Assembly: GCA_026008535.1 (NCBI GenBank)
Contig: BRKX01000011.1
Coordinates: forward strand, 22,142,001-22,206,000
Direction of reading: 5' to 3'
Source of the DNA: Perilla frutescens
Lineage: Eukaryota; Streptophyta; Magnoliopsida; Lamiales; Lamiaceae
DNA: 64,000 nt
Shown piece by piece: positions 11,871 through 24,012 of this stretch. Made by a program: the position numbers and the translations under genes. The notes beneath the pieces were generated by a model. That model had not been told where the DNA came from, searched no databases, and saw only the letters and a program-made list of their open reading frames with translations. The stretch's first letter is position 1. Each line of letters begins with the position of its first letter.

Positions 11871-12427
11871 ACCAAATCCATTGACAACCGGGTATTCGGG
11901 TCGGGGATAGAAGTTTTAGCGTTGGTTGAATTTAGGTTGACTATTTTGTTGATTATGATATTTTCAGTTTGCTTCAGAAATAAGTTAATTATTAAGTATT
12001 TAGTTCGATTTTTTTTTATGGTTAGCGATTCGTCCACCTAATATTATATATTTTATTCAGAAAAAACTTGGGTACAGCCGTGGACCGTGGTATCTAAGTT
12101 TCAATTTTAAAAATATCGTAATAATTTTCAAAATCTCACCATTTTCAGTGAAATAAACATTATACTTTTGATATTATAAGTAATATTTTTTACGCTTTAT
12201 ATTTGTTATGACAATTATAGTTTTCCAGAATTTGGAAATGAAAGGGCATGTATTAGTATAAACGTATTGTAAACAATATGAAATGGGGTGTGTGTTTGTA
12301 ACTTACTATAGTTATTGTAATTTAAATGCTATGCCAACTTTATAATTTAACGGCAATGTTATTAGTAAAATAAAATATCCATAAACTAGTGTTCTGACCG
12401 AATTTGTATTAATTTAGAGAGACATTA
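11871..12427. other. Intergenic, no recognisable feature
   Basis: AT-rich sequence without exons, repeats or terminal structures that I could identify. Confidence 0.5.
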
Positions 12428-12436
12428 ATTAATCAA

Positions 12437-13222
12437 GGCCAAATGTACAGTTATGTCTCGAACTTTGTCTCCTTTTCTAATAATGTCCCGAACTTTAAAT
12501 AATACCAAACTATATCCTGAACTTTGAAATTTTTTCTAAAAATATCATGAATTTTGACTTTTGTCTAAAAATAGTCCGAACTTAAAAAAATTCAAAAAAA
12601 TGCCTTGAACTTTCCAATTTTTTTGCAAAAATGTCATGTGATTCAATTTTCGGCGGCGGATTATTGACGAGGCATATCGAAATCTAGCATGTCAAAGTGA
12701 CGTGGAATTCATAATTTTTTTAATAAATAAATAAATAATGAAAACATTGTTTTCCGCTTTCATCTTCAAAATCATAACTTTTCATTCTAACAAATGTCTC
12801 GTATCAATCCAATGTGAAGAGAAAAAATGATTTTTTTTCATTCATTTCAAAATTCTCAATCCTAATGGAAAAGTAAAATTAAACGATTTCTTCTCATTCC
12901 TCCCAAAATATCAAGTCGAACATAATCAACCAAATTTGTTGAAAAAAATTGTATACCCTTCAAATTGAGATTTTTTAAAAAAATCTATTTCACTTAGACA
13001 CGCTAGACTCTGGTATGTCTCGTCATTAATCCAACGTCGGAAATTAAATCCTATGACATTTTTACAAAAAAGTGGAAAGTTCAGGACATTTTTGTTATTA
13101 TTTGAAGTTCAAGATATATTTAGAAAAAATGTCACAGTTCAGGACATATTTTGATATTATTTAAAATTCGAGACATTTTTAGAAAAAAGGTTAAAGTTCG
13201 GAACATAAGTATATATTTCACC
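12437..13222. mobile_element. Mutator-like non-autonomous element with long terminal inverted repeats
   Basis: The element is 786 bp and is flanked by a perfect 9-bp target duplication, ATTAATCAA, at 12428-12436 and 13223-13231. Its ends read GGCCAAATGTACAG and, in reverse complement from the right, GGTGAAATATATAC, followed by long matching arms built of repeated 'gaactttnaaa...ttctaaaaatgtc' words. The two arms match for roughly 200-270 bp, reaching a GC-richer inner block (near 12645-12710 against 13000-13060). There is no coding sequence. A 9-bp target site and long TIRs are typical of Mutator-like elements (MULEs). Confidence 0.8.
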
Positions 13223-13852
13223 ATTAATCAATAAATTCATAACTTAATAATTTTAAAGGGTCAGTGTTTTTGGTCTCTTCATGATACCTAAATGGTGAAG
13301 ATTCATGTATACATCATAATTATTCATTTAGACATTATTTATAGAAAATAAAGTTTCATCTACATACAGTACTAGTATTTTATTTTTTAGGAAAGCGCAC
13401 ATACATATTTATGAAAAAATGTAAAGAATATTCAGTTTTTTAATAATTAAATAATGATATTGATAAAGGAAGCTCTCATGTTATATATAGCTTGAATAAA
13501 ACAAATATTTGTTGCAATTCAATAGCACAATTGACAATTCCGAATTTTTAGATGCAATATGAAAAATTGCCGATGAAATTCAACTCTATTTATTTAATTC
13601 ACACACACACTCCCTACACAACGCGCACACACATTTTACCAATTTGAACTGTGTAAGTTTGTAGATTTAATTTATAGATTCGTTAAACATCAATTTATGA
13701 AATTAAAAGGAATATTATTGATTCATAAAGTATTTTACTAAAATTATTATATTATTAATCTATTAAAATTTAAAACTAACAGTTTTTAAGATGGCATAGG
13801 TAGGGACCGCATATATAATATTTTCTATAGAGTATTTATTCAACAAGTACTA

Positions 13853-14029
13853 TTTTTTTGTTGTTGTTAAGGGTAACCCGCAGCCGCTACTAAGGTCCGC
13901 ACTGGGTAAACCCCGCCCCTGTGTAGTAGCTTACAAACCACATAGGGGAGGTTAGTGGTGTTGGTGGTGGGATTCGAACTTAAAGGTCTCAAGATAACAC
14001 CACTCCACCACTAGACCATCTCCAAGGGA
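13853..14029 (-). mobile_element. tRNA-derived SINE, minus strand
   Basis: It is flanked by a perfect 12-bp target duplication, CAACAAGTACTA, at 13841-13852 and 14030-14041. Read on the minus strand it starts with a tRNA-like head holding an A-box-like TGGTCTAGTGGTGGAGTGG and a B box AGTTCGAATCC. An unrelated body ('acaggggcggggtttacc', 'agcggctgcgggttacc') follows, then a 3' tail of AAC/A repeats (forward 'tttttttgttgttgtt'). These are the standard parts of a SINE. It shares its head and body with the copy at 41186-41432. Confidence 0.9.
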
Positions 14030-14362
14030 CAACAAGTACTAATTATTTTATAAATATCTTGTTGTACTTAAGGCCGGCCACCTTTTAATTAATAAAAAAT
14101 GAAATTAGTTACGTAATACATATGAGAGTTTCATTTATCAAATATCATTTTTTAAAAAAATTTACTCGACCTATTAAATCACAAGTGTTATTCTCAGTAT
14201 ATTTTTGTTGATCTATATTGACAATTATTAAATTATATAAATTTATATCACGAGGATCTCAATGAATCATAAATAAAAAGCTTAGAATTATCACGAGGGT
14301 CTCATATCATAAAGAAATTTCAGATTTTAGAACTCATGCAGCTCAAGCTCATGCATGCGTTA

Positions 14363-14590
14363 TCATTGAAGACATTTTTTTTTTAGGAAAAGAGGTCTCA
14401 AAATTACCGTGAAACGAGTTTCGCAGGCGGAAATAAGAACACTCAGCAAAACACCGGCGTAAGAAATAAAAATATTATTAGAAATAACAATATTTGTTAG
14501 AGAGTGAGCTATAACATTAGCGCTTCTACGAGCCCAACTGAAAGTCACATGATCAAAATGGGTAGCCTCCTTCCGGATTGATTGTGTGAA
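14363..14590 (-). pseudogene. RNase H-like fragment, probably of a non-LTR retrotransposon
   Basis: The minus-strand frame from about 14590 reads HFDHVTFSWARRSANVIAH, the conserved C-terminal stretch of the RNase H-like domain (RVT_3 type) carried by plant LINEs and their derivatives. The usual WxxRSANxxAH pattern is clear, and the following residues fade into non-matching sequence. There is no reverse transcriptase nearby and no start codon, so this is an isolated remnant. A host RNase H-like pseudogene is the alternative. Confidence 0.5.
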
Positions 14591-14599
14591 ATCTTTTTA

Positions 14600-15594
14600 T
14601 TGATCAAAAATTGTTAAGACTAATCAAAATTCGAATTCAAACACAAACAAATACCAACGAAAGTATAAATATACAACTAAATATGAATTTAGATTTGAAT
14701 TTTAATTCGTCTTACGAATTATGATCCATAAAATAATCTCACACGTACAAATTAAATTTGTATGCTAAGTGGTAGAAATGTAAGACTATAGTGATTGTTT
14801 GTGCCGATTTCAAACCTGGTTTGGCTAAATGGTAGAAATATTAAACTAGAAATAACAAAGTTCAGTTTAAACTGCGTAAAAAAATAGAAAAATTCTAAAC
14901 ACATTCATCGTTTTTTCTCTTTACGAGCTCAACTATTTTATTAAATTATAAATGCTAATATGATAAGACTTTGTCGCCCCTTACCCCCAATAATTAAAAG
15001 TCTAAAATCCAATTACACAATATAGTCTCCACCCTTTTAATTAGACAGACTCTTTTTACCACTTACATCCCCATATAAAACCTATCGAACTATCACATCC
15101 ATGCCCTTCAATCTTCTTCACTTACGACGATCATTTTGGTAATACGATTAATGTGAAAGAAATTGTGGAACTATAAAAAATGTTCCTCGTTGGCAGGAGA
15201 AAGTGGCTCATGTCACTTTATAAAAGTAAGGATAACTCTTCCTTTACATGTCGGTTTTATGAGAGTGATATTGAGCTTAAAATTGTGAGAGTAAGTGAGG
15301 CCCGATATTCATAGAATTTGAAATTAAAATTAATCACAATCATAGTAGAAGGAAAATTAAATGTATCGAAGAAAACTAAGATAAGAAGTGATTTTGATTT
15401 TTTGCAATGTATTTACGATTTTTTTGTATACTAAAGTAGGTGGGAGCTATACTTTATTTTTTAGGGAGATGATAACATCTTAAGTTGAAAATAAATTTGA
15501 TAAATTTATACATATTAAAGATATTTTGTAAATTTACTGACCTGACGAGATAGTCCGAAAACTAAAGGATTTGATTGGTCTAAGAATTTATAGC
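14600..15594. other. Intergenic, no recognisable feature
   Basis: AT-rich sequence; no exon, inverted repeat or target duplication was found. Confidence 0.5.
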
Positions 15595-15602
15595 CCTAAT
15601 TA

Positions 15603-15892
15603 TAAGGGTGGCAAAACGGGCCATCCGAGCCGGGACACCAGGCCAGTAGTAAAAATGTGGCTGGGCCAAGTCGACCCAAAAGGAATTCAAGTTGACATTT
15701 TGGAAGCCCAGTATGGCCCAAAAGTGGGCCGGGCCGGCCGAACTACCCCACAGGTCATATAGTATTTTTTAAAGTTTTTGGGCTACACGGCCTGGCCTAT
15801 TCGATTTTTTGGGTTGGGCTGACTCGACCTGAAGTTATTTCGGGCCAACAAAATCTTGGCCTAGTCTGATCGGACCTAAATTGCTATCTCTA
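15603..15892. mobile_element. hAT-type MITE
   Basis: A 290-bp element flanked by a perfect 8-bp target duplication, CCTAATTA, at 15595-15602 and 15893-15900. The ends are TAAGGGTGGCAAAACGGG and, from the right in reverse complement, TAGAGATAGCAATTTAGG, which fit the hAT end pattern TAGGG(N)TGGCAA. The interior is rich in GGGCC/GGCC words and has no transposase. A second right-end-like sequence just downstream (about 15940-15975, '...ggcatctctac') suggests an older insertion of the same group next to it. Confidence 0.85.
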
Positions 15893-15975
15893 CCTAATTA
15901 GTTCGAACCGAATAGTCCGTCAATTATTCAATAAGACTGATTTGAAATCGAACGAACTGACTCGATTGGCATCTC

Positions 15976-17445
15976 TACTCCTCAAGTTAAAACACTTATC
16001 CAAACTAACAAAACCATATATGAAATATGACTGAAAATTTAACCCAAAAAAAAAAATTAATTATACTTTCTACTCAACTTGCTCCATATGGAGTCGCATC
16101 TTATCGAAAATCCATTAATAACACATGCAATATGTAAAAATTGGGAGTAGGGGCCGTCCAAAAACCAAACACACATTTTATATTTTTATATATTATATAC
16201 GTTCTCAATAAATAATTTTAAGAGCTACTACGTCAATGTGATTTGTGACCATTGACCAAAGAAATTGTCTTTAGATGATACATCATATGTATGTGACGTA
16301 TACATATATTACTTAATTAGATACACTCATTTATTACCAATATAGGCCGGTTATTTTTTCTACCATAGCCTTGAAAGCGAAGCTCCCTTAATGCCAAGAT
16401 CTACAATTCCATAATCAACCCTTGCCTATTCAACAATTTAAAAAAAAAAAGAACATAAAATTTTGATAAATTAAGTAAACTTTTTATCGGTGTATTTTAT
16501 TGTTTCCATTTCTTGATAATCGGAACACATCTTCTATCGTTTTTATTACATCAGTATAAAAAATGGTTAATTATCAAAAAAATCATCATCTTTAAACAAA
16601 TTTACAATTTAAACACGACTTTTGAAACGTTACAACAATAACCCAACCTTCTAATTTTAAATAGACATCCCAAAAAATTTTACTGAAAAACTGTCATAGC
16701 ATAACTTTTTTCCATGCTGGTGTGGGATCCAATTTGAGAAAAATACGTCCTTTTAGGGCGTATTTCCTCCAAAAATAATTTCTAGCAATTGATGTTTCTA
16801 CCCTAATTTTCTCACACAAAATTAATTTCAAATGTTGAAAACTTTCGAAAATTAAGAGAAGAATCGCGAGAGTTCATCAAGAGAATAAAGTTATGGAAAT
16901 TTCTAATAAAATTCATGTCTAGAATAGCAGAGCACACAAATTAAATTAATTAATCGAAAATTTCCTCTTTCGCCTTCCTCAATTGAAACTTGAAAGCTTG
17001 GCTTCTCATTCGACTCGCGGAACCAAGATTGGGACCTTGTGTTTACTTGGTTTTATTTATAGAAAATCTTATTTTCTCTTTAGTTGTTGAGAAAATATGG
17101 CGCCCATTCCTTATGTTTTGAACTTGAGAAGAACACGGTATATCTACACCTATATTGTATGAAGATTTTAATAAGAAATGAAAAAAAAAAAAAACAAAAA
17201 ACGAAAAGACGACATTTTATTATATATCTATGTGGAAAAGAAGTCATGCCACATTAGTTTTCCGGTCATCAGAAATTTTTGGGGTGTTTATTTTGCTACA
17301 GATAAAAAAGTTAAGTTACTATTGCAACATTTTAAAAGTCATATTTAAATTGCAAATTCATTCAAAAGTCGTGAATCTTTTGATAATTAACTATATAAAT
17401 TTTTTTGCACATATACCCGCTTAAGACACTTTTATTTCAATAAAC
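15976..17445. other. Intergenic, AT-rich
   Basis: No coding exon or bounded repeat was recognised. Short open frames here match no family and have no splice or start context. Confidence 0.45.
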
Positions 17446-17465
17446 ATAAAATAGCTATATAGTTT

Positions 17466-17567
17466 GTCCCGATGGGAATGGTCTAGTGGTGAAGTGAGGT
17501 CTTGCTTGAAGACCAAATGTCACGAGTTCGAATCTTCTCAATACCACTAGGTTAGGTGTGTAACAAA
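17466..17567 (+). mobile_element. Short tRNA-derived SINE copy
   Basis: It is flanked by a perfect 20-bp direct repeat at 17446-17465 and 17568-17587. The body holds an A-box-like TGGTCTAGTGGTGAAGTG and a B box GAGTTCGAATC, then a short 'aggtgtgtaac' tail. The tRNA-like head is related to those of the SINEs at 13853 and 41186, but their 3' body is absent, so this is a short or 3'-truncated copy. The long target duplication is typical of LINE-driven insertion. Confidence 0.85.
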
Positions 17568-17845
17568 ATAAAATAGCTATATAGTTTTTAAAAAATAATT
17601 CATATACATTTTCCGAAATAATTCTTATATTAGTAACAATCCGCAGTCGATCTATGAATTAATATTAGAATATTTTACGGCTACATAAAACACAGAGAAA
17701 TTATAGTACGAAATAATTCTCAATTTGATTGCAAGATATATACCTTTTTTTTTAAAAATGTTGGGGATGGAGATTAAAATTTGCACACATATTTTTCATT
17801 CTCATCAATGGAAGAAATACTAACTAAAGCTTTAGTTAATCACTA

Positions 17846-18107
17846 CTCTCCCTTCGTTTCGTATTAATGGTTCTTTTAGGAGTTTTATTTTGTGTCAAAA
17901 TATTTGTTATTTTAGATATTTTCATACCCCTTCTCCTAATTTTAACCCTACAAATATATGGAGAGAGAAAATATTGCCAACTTTTAAGGAAAATATGAGG
18001 TAATAAGATTTTATTTAATATAGAAGGAATGATATATTAGTCCAAAAAATTAATTGTTAATTTTAGATTAAAATCCTAGAACAACAAATATTATAAAATG
18101 GATGGAG
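17846..18107. mobile_element. Stowaway-like MITE (Tc1/mariner group)
   Basis: A 262-bp AT-rich element between TA dinucleotides at 17844-17845 and 18108-18109. Its ends read CTCTCCCTTCGTTTCGTATT and, from the right, CTCCATCCATTTTATAATAT. They resemble the CTCCCTCCGTYCC consensus of plant Stowaway MITEs and are imperfect inverted repeats of each other. No coding sequence. Confidence 0.7.
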
Positions 18108-18109
18108 TA

Positions 18110-19440
18110 TTATTCTTATGAAATATTCCAGTTTTAAAATTCAAACCATGATACCTAAAATAATCTTAGCAAGCTAGGACATATAAGCATGCAAAATCTG
18201 ATGTGGCACTCAAATTAGGGGCAAAACAAGAAAATTTCTCCAGAGGGGTTGTGTATGTCGAAATAATAACTATACATGCTTTTGTTAGTTGATACGGTTG
18301 AGAGAGAGTGGCGAGGGGATGGACGGTTGCTAACTTTTTTACATTTAATTTATTTTTTACATGTAAGTGAAACATCGAATATAATAAAATTAATAAAATA
18401 TTTGAAAAGGAAGTTTTATAAACTTTATTAATCGAAATTAAAATAGTTAGGTGTGAGTGTCTGCTTACATATATAATTTAAATCAAAATAAAATTTTACC
18501 TACATAGATAATTAAAATCAAAATAATTTTTTTGAGATAATAAATGCATTAGTAATTATTTTATAATAATTGTGCTGCACCTAAAAAATTCATAAAGTAA
18601 TTTTCATAAATATTTAATCATGATAATATGTACTTGGCTAAATAATAAATTTAATGAAATTTGATAAGGAAATGTTTTTTAGAACTCTTTTAAAAATTGT
18701 GAAAATTAAAAATTATGTATCGAAGGCCAAAGTGTAATTATTTTATTTAGTAAAATATTCATTTTCTCTCACCACTATCATTCTCCTCATCTCTCTCTTT
18801 AATTCCCAATCTCGGTACTCTCTACATACAATTAATATAAGAAATATATAATTCACTGTGATTAAGAAAATTATTGAAAAAAATAATTAATTAAACAAGT
18901 AATCTTCTTAGTATGCTCATGTTTATTATCTTTGACGATGAATTAATATTTGGTGTAGATATATTGAATTAGAGTATATTAGTAAATGGACTATCTATTG
19001 AGACATAAAAAAATAGATATATAAAAATGGGATGGAGAGTGTGTGTGTGTGTTAGTGCGCATACATACTCATGGTGTGTAAATAATGGATAAATCTCAAC
19101 CATTCAATGAAATGATCAAATTGATTGAAACATAGATGATGATTTCATTAATTATTTTTAAAACTGCAATGCTAAAATTCAATATATAGATGCCTAAAGT
19201 CAACGTACAAATGCTTAAATCAATATTCACAATACTATTATTTTTGTAATATATATTAGAAAATACAATGCTAAAATTGAACATACAGATGCTCAAATTC
19301 TATATACATATACTAAAATCCGTGTGCATATCTCTTAGAAAAATAAAAGATTTTGTTCATCCATCTAATTAATTTAAACAGTCTAGATTGATCCCTAATT
19401 TATACACTAGGTTAGTGTTTACATTTAGTCTATTCCGTAT
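18110..19440. other. Intergenic, AT-rich
   Basis: No exon recognised. A short (GT)n run lies near 19040. A stretch near 19130-19330 repeats the words 'aaaattcaatatatagatgc' and 'aaattgaacatacagatgc', a weak local repetition. Confidence 0.45.
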
Positions 19441-19443
19441 ATA

Positions 19444-19838
19444 TAGCGTTGTAAACTAACAGAGCTGCTTGAAAGTTATTCAGAGCTCGGATTGAAAAAA
19501 GCTTCATTTTCTAAATAAGCCAAGCTTGAGTCTCGAATCGAGTAGTATTCAGTCCGACCAACTTATGAACATGTTAAAGTTCAGGCTTAATCAAACATAT
19601 TCATGAATATTATAAAAATTTCTACTGGTAATTAAATATGTTTTTTTTCCCAAGCTCGAGCTTGAATATATAAATTAAATGAGCATTTTTCAAGCATTCG
19701 AGCTCGAGCTCAATTAGTAAATTTTTTAACATTTTACGAGTCGAACTCTAACTGAATTCAAGCATAACAAATATTTATCAAACTATTGAGTTCAAACATC
19801 AAGATTAGGGTGTTCGACTCGACTCGATTCATTTAGAG
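19444..19838 (+). mobile_element. Degraded hAT MITE of the GAGCTCG-rich family
   Basis: The left end TAGCGTTGTAAACTAACAGAGC, the repeated 'gagctcga' words and the right part 'agggtgttcgactcgactcga' follow the order of the intact family member at 57960-58446. The right terminus is missing: the sequence runs straight into a (GA)n microsatellite at 19835-19857. No target duplication could be identified. It is the most diverged of the four family copies in the window. Confidence 0.65.
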
Positions 19839-19858
19839 AGAGAGAGAGAGAGAGAGAT

Positions 19859-20237
19859 TACACTTTAGCTCAACATAATGTTTAATATTAACAATTTAAT
19901 TCCCAACATTTGAAAATTTTAACAGAAATGACCCAATATTTTAGACTAAAAAAACTGTTTCGATTGATTTCAATCGCATTTACTCTCAAGTGAGCTAAAG
20001 ACTCATATAACAGACTAACATTTTTACCGAAAAAATAACCAAAATGGTTTTTTTCACCTAAATTATTGGGTCATTTCTGTTAAAATGTTCAAACGTTGGG
20101 AATTAAATTGTTAATATTAAACGTTGGGTTATTTCTGTTAGACTATCTAAACATTAGGAATTAAATTGTAATTATTAAAATGTTGGGTTGTTTTTGTTAA
20201 AACCTTCAAACGTTGGGAATTAAATTGTAATTTGTTC
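19859..20237. repeat. Inverted repeat with three tandem 57-bp units in one arm
   Basis: The left arm (about 19860-19955) contains 'aatttaattcccaaca' and 'aacagaaatgacccaa'. Its reverse complement occurs in the right arm three times in tandem (starting near 20066, 20123 and 20180), each unit reading 'gttgggtcatttctgttaaa'-like text and then 'cgttgggaattaaattg'. This looks like a MITE or foldback element with one expanded arm. No clean target duplication was found. Confidence 0.6.
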
Positions 20238-20239
20238 TT

Positions 20240-21600
20240 ACTCTAATGTTATATAAGTATTAATTTATGTAAACATTGAAAATCAATATATTTTTTGAAA
20301 CTTTGAAACAACAATATAAAAAAGTTCAAACATTATCTAGTAAAATGTAATTAACTCTATATATATACTTATAGTGATAATATAGAAAAGAGAAAAGTAA
20401 ACATTTCTGCTTGATAAATTATGAAAATAGCTATTTTTTTAAAAAATAATATTAGTGGCCATTTTAGAAGAGAATATACAAGAATACCATTTTTCTAATA
20501 ACAATAATAAAAGTTCACCCTTTCCCTCCCCAACCAACCGTCCGTCCGTCCGGTCCCCCCCACCCCCACACGCTCCCCCCCTCCATCCCTTTCTCTCGCC
20601 CCATTGAAATCCTCCAGTTCACCACCACCGATAATTTCGAACAATCGCATCTCGCTCTTATTTTATTATTTAAATATATATTTTAAAATTTTGTAAATTA
20701 AATATGATAGAAATTTCGTGAATATAGTTGAAAATTTCTAAATATAGTTTATAAATATTGTCTGTGATTTGCAAGATTGTTTGCATTAGAGTTTCAGCAT
20801 TTGCAATATGTTTGATATTTTGGTTAAAAAAATGAATCAACATGGTTAGTCGTGTAATACTTTATTTTTATATTTGGGCATGAATCAAAAAAGGGGTTTA
20901 GTAATTCTTGCACCTATTCAATTTTAAATTGATATGCAAGTGGAAAACCCTTCTATATTTATGTATTTGTATGTTTTTATACGGGTGCACGAGTCGAAAC
21001 CCTCGAGTATTTGTGTATTCGTACCATTTTGTATTGGTGCACGAGTAGAAGCACTTATGTGTTCATACATCTGTTCAAAATTGAGCACGTGCATAAATAC
21101 ACAAATGATTCCAATTGTTCACTCGTGTACTAATTTAAAAATGATCAATTATATGATTTCACGAATATGTCCAGTCATGGACTAGTGTAGCCGCCCCTTA
21201 ACAGATGAGTTGATACATGAGTATTCACAATGATATATTCCTGTAGTGTTTCAAAAATGCATTGCTATACGAGTACATGGATAAACTTACACATATAGTA
21301 ATTTATTTTTAAACTGCTACATGATTTAATAATAAATTTTGTATATCAATCAACCATATTTCATACACTCTTAAATAAGAAAAATAAAACTAAGAATATC
21401 ATGGTAATTTATTATGAAAATAGCTAGAGATAATATTTATTATAAAAGTGGCTATAAATAAGTTTAGATTAGAATGACTATTTAAAGAGGTGTCTCATGT
21501 TTATATTTATATACAGTATATTCATTACTGCTGCAGTACATTTCACCAGTGCCCGTCACATTTCCTAAACGTGCACCGATTCACATTTTTCTATTCCTTT
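20240..21600. other. Intergenic; includes a C-rich patch
   Basis: Mostly AT-rich. A pyrimidine/C-rich patch at about 20516-20640 with four 'gtcc' repeats stands out in base composition but has no associated exon. Short open frames near 20934-21185 match nothing known. Confidence 0.4.
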
Positions 21601-21608
21601 TTTTGGTT

Positions 21609-21632
21609 GAGAGAGAGAGAGAGAGAGAGAGG
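21609..21632. repeat. (GA)n microsatellite upstream of the HIPP gene
   Basis: An uninterrupted GA dinucleotide run about 310 bp upstream of the HIPP start codon. GA/CT tracts are common in plant core promoters and leaders. Confidence 0.95.
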
Positions 21633-21942
21633 TGGGGAGCACACTAGCAGTAGCACTTATTAATATTTCTTAATTTCCTGCAAATATTTTGTATTTAGTT
21701 ATAGGCATTGTTTGTTGTTTGTACAACAATCTTGTCTTGTAATTTCAAATAGCCCATAATTCAGCTTCTGTCTCTTTCTCTCTCACACCATACCTTTTTA
21801 TTTTCTGTCCTCTCACTCTTATTTTTAAGTTTTTGAACAGTAGCGATATTGATTCCCTTCTCTCTATAATTATTAATTTATCTCATCTGAATCTCTGTTA
21901 CATTTTTTCAGGCGGAGATACATTCCTATTTCCTCAACAAAA

Positions 21943-24012
21943 ATGAAGGTTCCATTCTTTTCCTTTTCCTTCCTTCCACATTCTTTATTGATTTCCACAT
22001 TTGTGCATGCATTTTTATCCTCCTTTTCTTCTGATTCTTTATGTGAGTTTTCCTTCCCTTATTTGTTTATTTCTTACCTCGTTTTTATTCGTTTAATGAT
22101 TATTTGCTTTTTGTAGAATATAAGGATTGTGTGTCTCTGTGTTACGAAAGGTTGTCGCTTTGGGTAAAGCCCGAGATCTTGCACTTTTTTCTTGTCCTGT
22201 TCATTGATTTTCTGGCAAAATATTTTGTGGTTTTTTTCAATTATAGTTTCTCTGATAACTGGATTTCTTTGTGTTTGTGTGATAGTTTATAGTAATTTTC
22301 ATATTTATTGTCAATTTGAGTTGAAGGAGGGCATATTTGATTATGGCGCCGATCATTTTCTCCAATTCCAAGACTTTTTATTTAATTTATTTGTGAAAAA
22401 TGAAAATTAAGGTTTTGTGCTTTTGCAGAAGTTTGTGCTCAAATTGGATTTGCAAGAAGACAGAGACAAAAGAAGGGCTCTCAAAACAGTGTCCACGCTC
22501 TCAGGTTGTGATGCCACTCTTGTAATTTTATTTTATTTTTTGAATTGAAAAATGCTTTGTGCAGAGAAAAATTCACTGTTCTATAACTTCAATTTCTTCT
22601 TCAACATTTTCTGTTAGAAAATTGTTGGATATGTTTCTCTCTTAATATGCTGAGCTTGCTTGCATTTGTATTAATGTTCGAACTATCTCCTTTTTTTTTG
22701 GTGTTTTTTTTATGCATTTGGAGAAGGGAGATAAATGTGGATTATTTTGCTGAAAAATCTTTACAATGCACATATTTTGTGATAATGGAAATTAGAAAAT
22801 TGCAAAGATGATTATAGTGATGTAGAGATAAGATTGAAACTAATGCTTGGGACTCTATGGATGTGATTACACAACCAAACATTATAAATGCTTTACGCGG
22901 AAAGGAAGGAGTAACACTCGTTTTCCTCTTTATAATGGAGATGGTTACTGTCGAGATTACTAGAAGGAATACCTCATTCATCGATTACCTTTGACTATAT
23001 ATGTGAAGTTTCAGGACTTCTTGTGAGTGCCATACGTGTCCGTATTAGTTCACAAGAACATTCATAGATTGCTCATTTGGTGCATGAATTAGCTGTTGCT
23101 TGCATTCGCATACATTTAATTGTAGCATTGCCTGTGAAAACGCAAATAAATATGCTCTAAAAGTGTGGATGGTTGTTCATTTTCAATGAGATTGTCAATT
23201 GTCATTGATGAATTAATGATAATCTAAGTAAACCTATCATTTTACTCATCAAGTTAAGTCCCCTATTTTTTATTTGAATCAAGTCCAAATCTTCATAAAA
23301 ACTGATCATATTCATATCTTTGATACAAACTGTTTTCAAAGTATCATGTTTCATCTTGCAACTATGTATATACCGCGATATCTCAAGTATACATTTGGTG
23401 AAATAGATAGAAACACGTCAGAGAATAGACGATATTTTGTGATTATCGTGTGTTTCTATGATCAGCAAAATGGTTTCAGGAGAAAGTGAAGATATATGCT
23501 CTAGTTGAATTCACACACACACACACACATTAGATTTACAGGAGAATGTTGCAGATGTAGATCACAGTAGTGCAAGTTCACTGACTTTTTGCCCTAATTT
23601 TGCTGTAGGGATCGATGAAATCACCATCGATATGAAGGAGAAAAAGCTAACTGTGATTGGAACAGTTGATCCAGTGAGAGTGGTGAGCAAATTGCGCAAG
23701 AAGAATTGGCAAGCCGACATCATCTCTGTCGGGCCATCTAAAGAACCCGAGAAGAAGGAGGACCCGAAGAAAGAAGAAGGAAAGAAAGACGAGGCGAAGA
23801 AGGAGGAGGGCAAGGAGGAAGGGAAGAAAGAAGAGGCTAAAAAGGAAGATGATAAGAAAGAAGAGGCCAAGAAAGATGAGGAGAAGAAAGGCGAATCGGA
23901 TCTCGTTGTCGGGACGGCAATGCCGTTCCGACAGTATTATCCGCCGATGAACACATACTACTATGTGCATCACAGCATGGAAGAGAATCCAAATGCATGT
24001 GTGATCTGTTAG
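21943..24012 (+). CDS. Heavy-metal-associated isoprenylated plant protein (HIPP), HMA domain without CxxC
   Basis: Three coding exons: 21943-21948 (only ATG AAG), 22429-22504 and 23609-24012, with GT-AG introns and agreeing phases; 486 nt, 161 residues. Residues 1 to about 70 form an HMA ferredoxin-like fold (MKKFVLKLDL..., then VSTLSGIDEITIDMKEKKLT and VVSKLRKK). The loop that holds MxCxxC in metal-binding members reads KLDLQEDR here, so the two cysteines are absent. Residues about 73-123 are an almost pure Lys/Glu tract. The C-terminus is CVIC, a CaaX box for prenylation at Cys158. HIPPs of this clade usually have the tiny first exon and the lost cysteines. Known members act in metal or stress responses, often at membranes; metal binding by this protein is doubtful. 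A possible 5' UTR intron ends near 21911. Confidence 0.92.

Noticed and set aside
23562..23973. Minus-strand open frames of 102 and 108 codons rich in Ser/Phe/Leu
   Set aside because: They are reverse-strand shadows of the Lys/Glu-rich HIPP exon.
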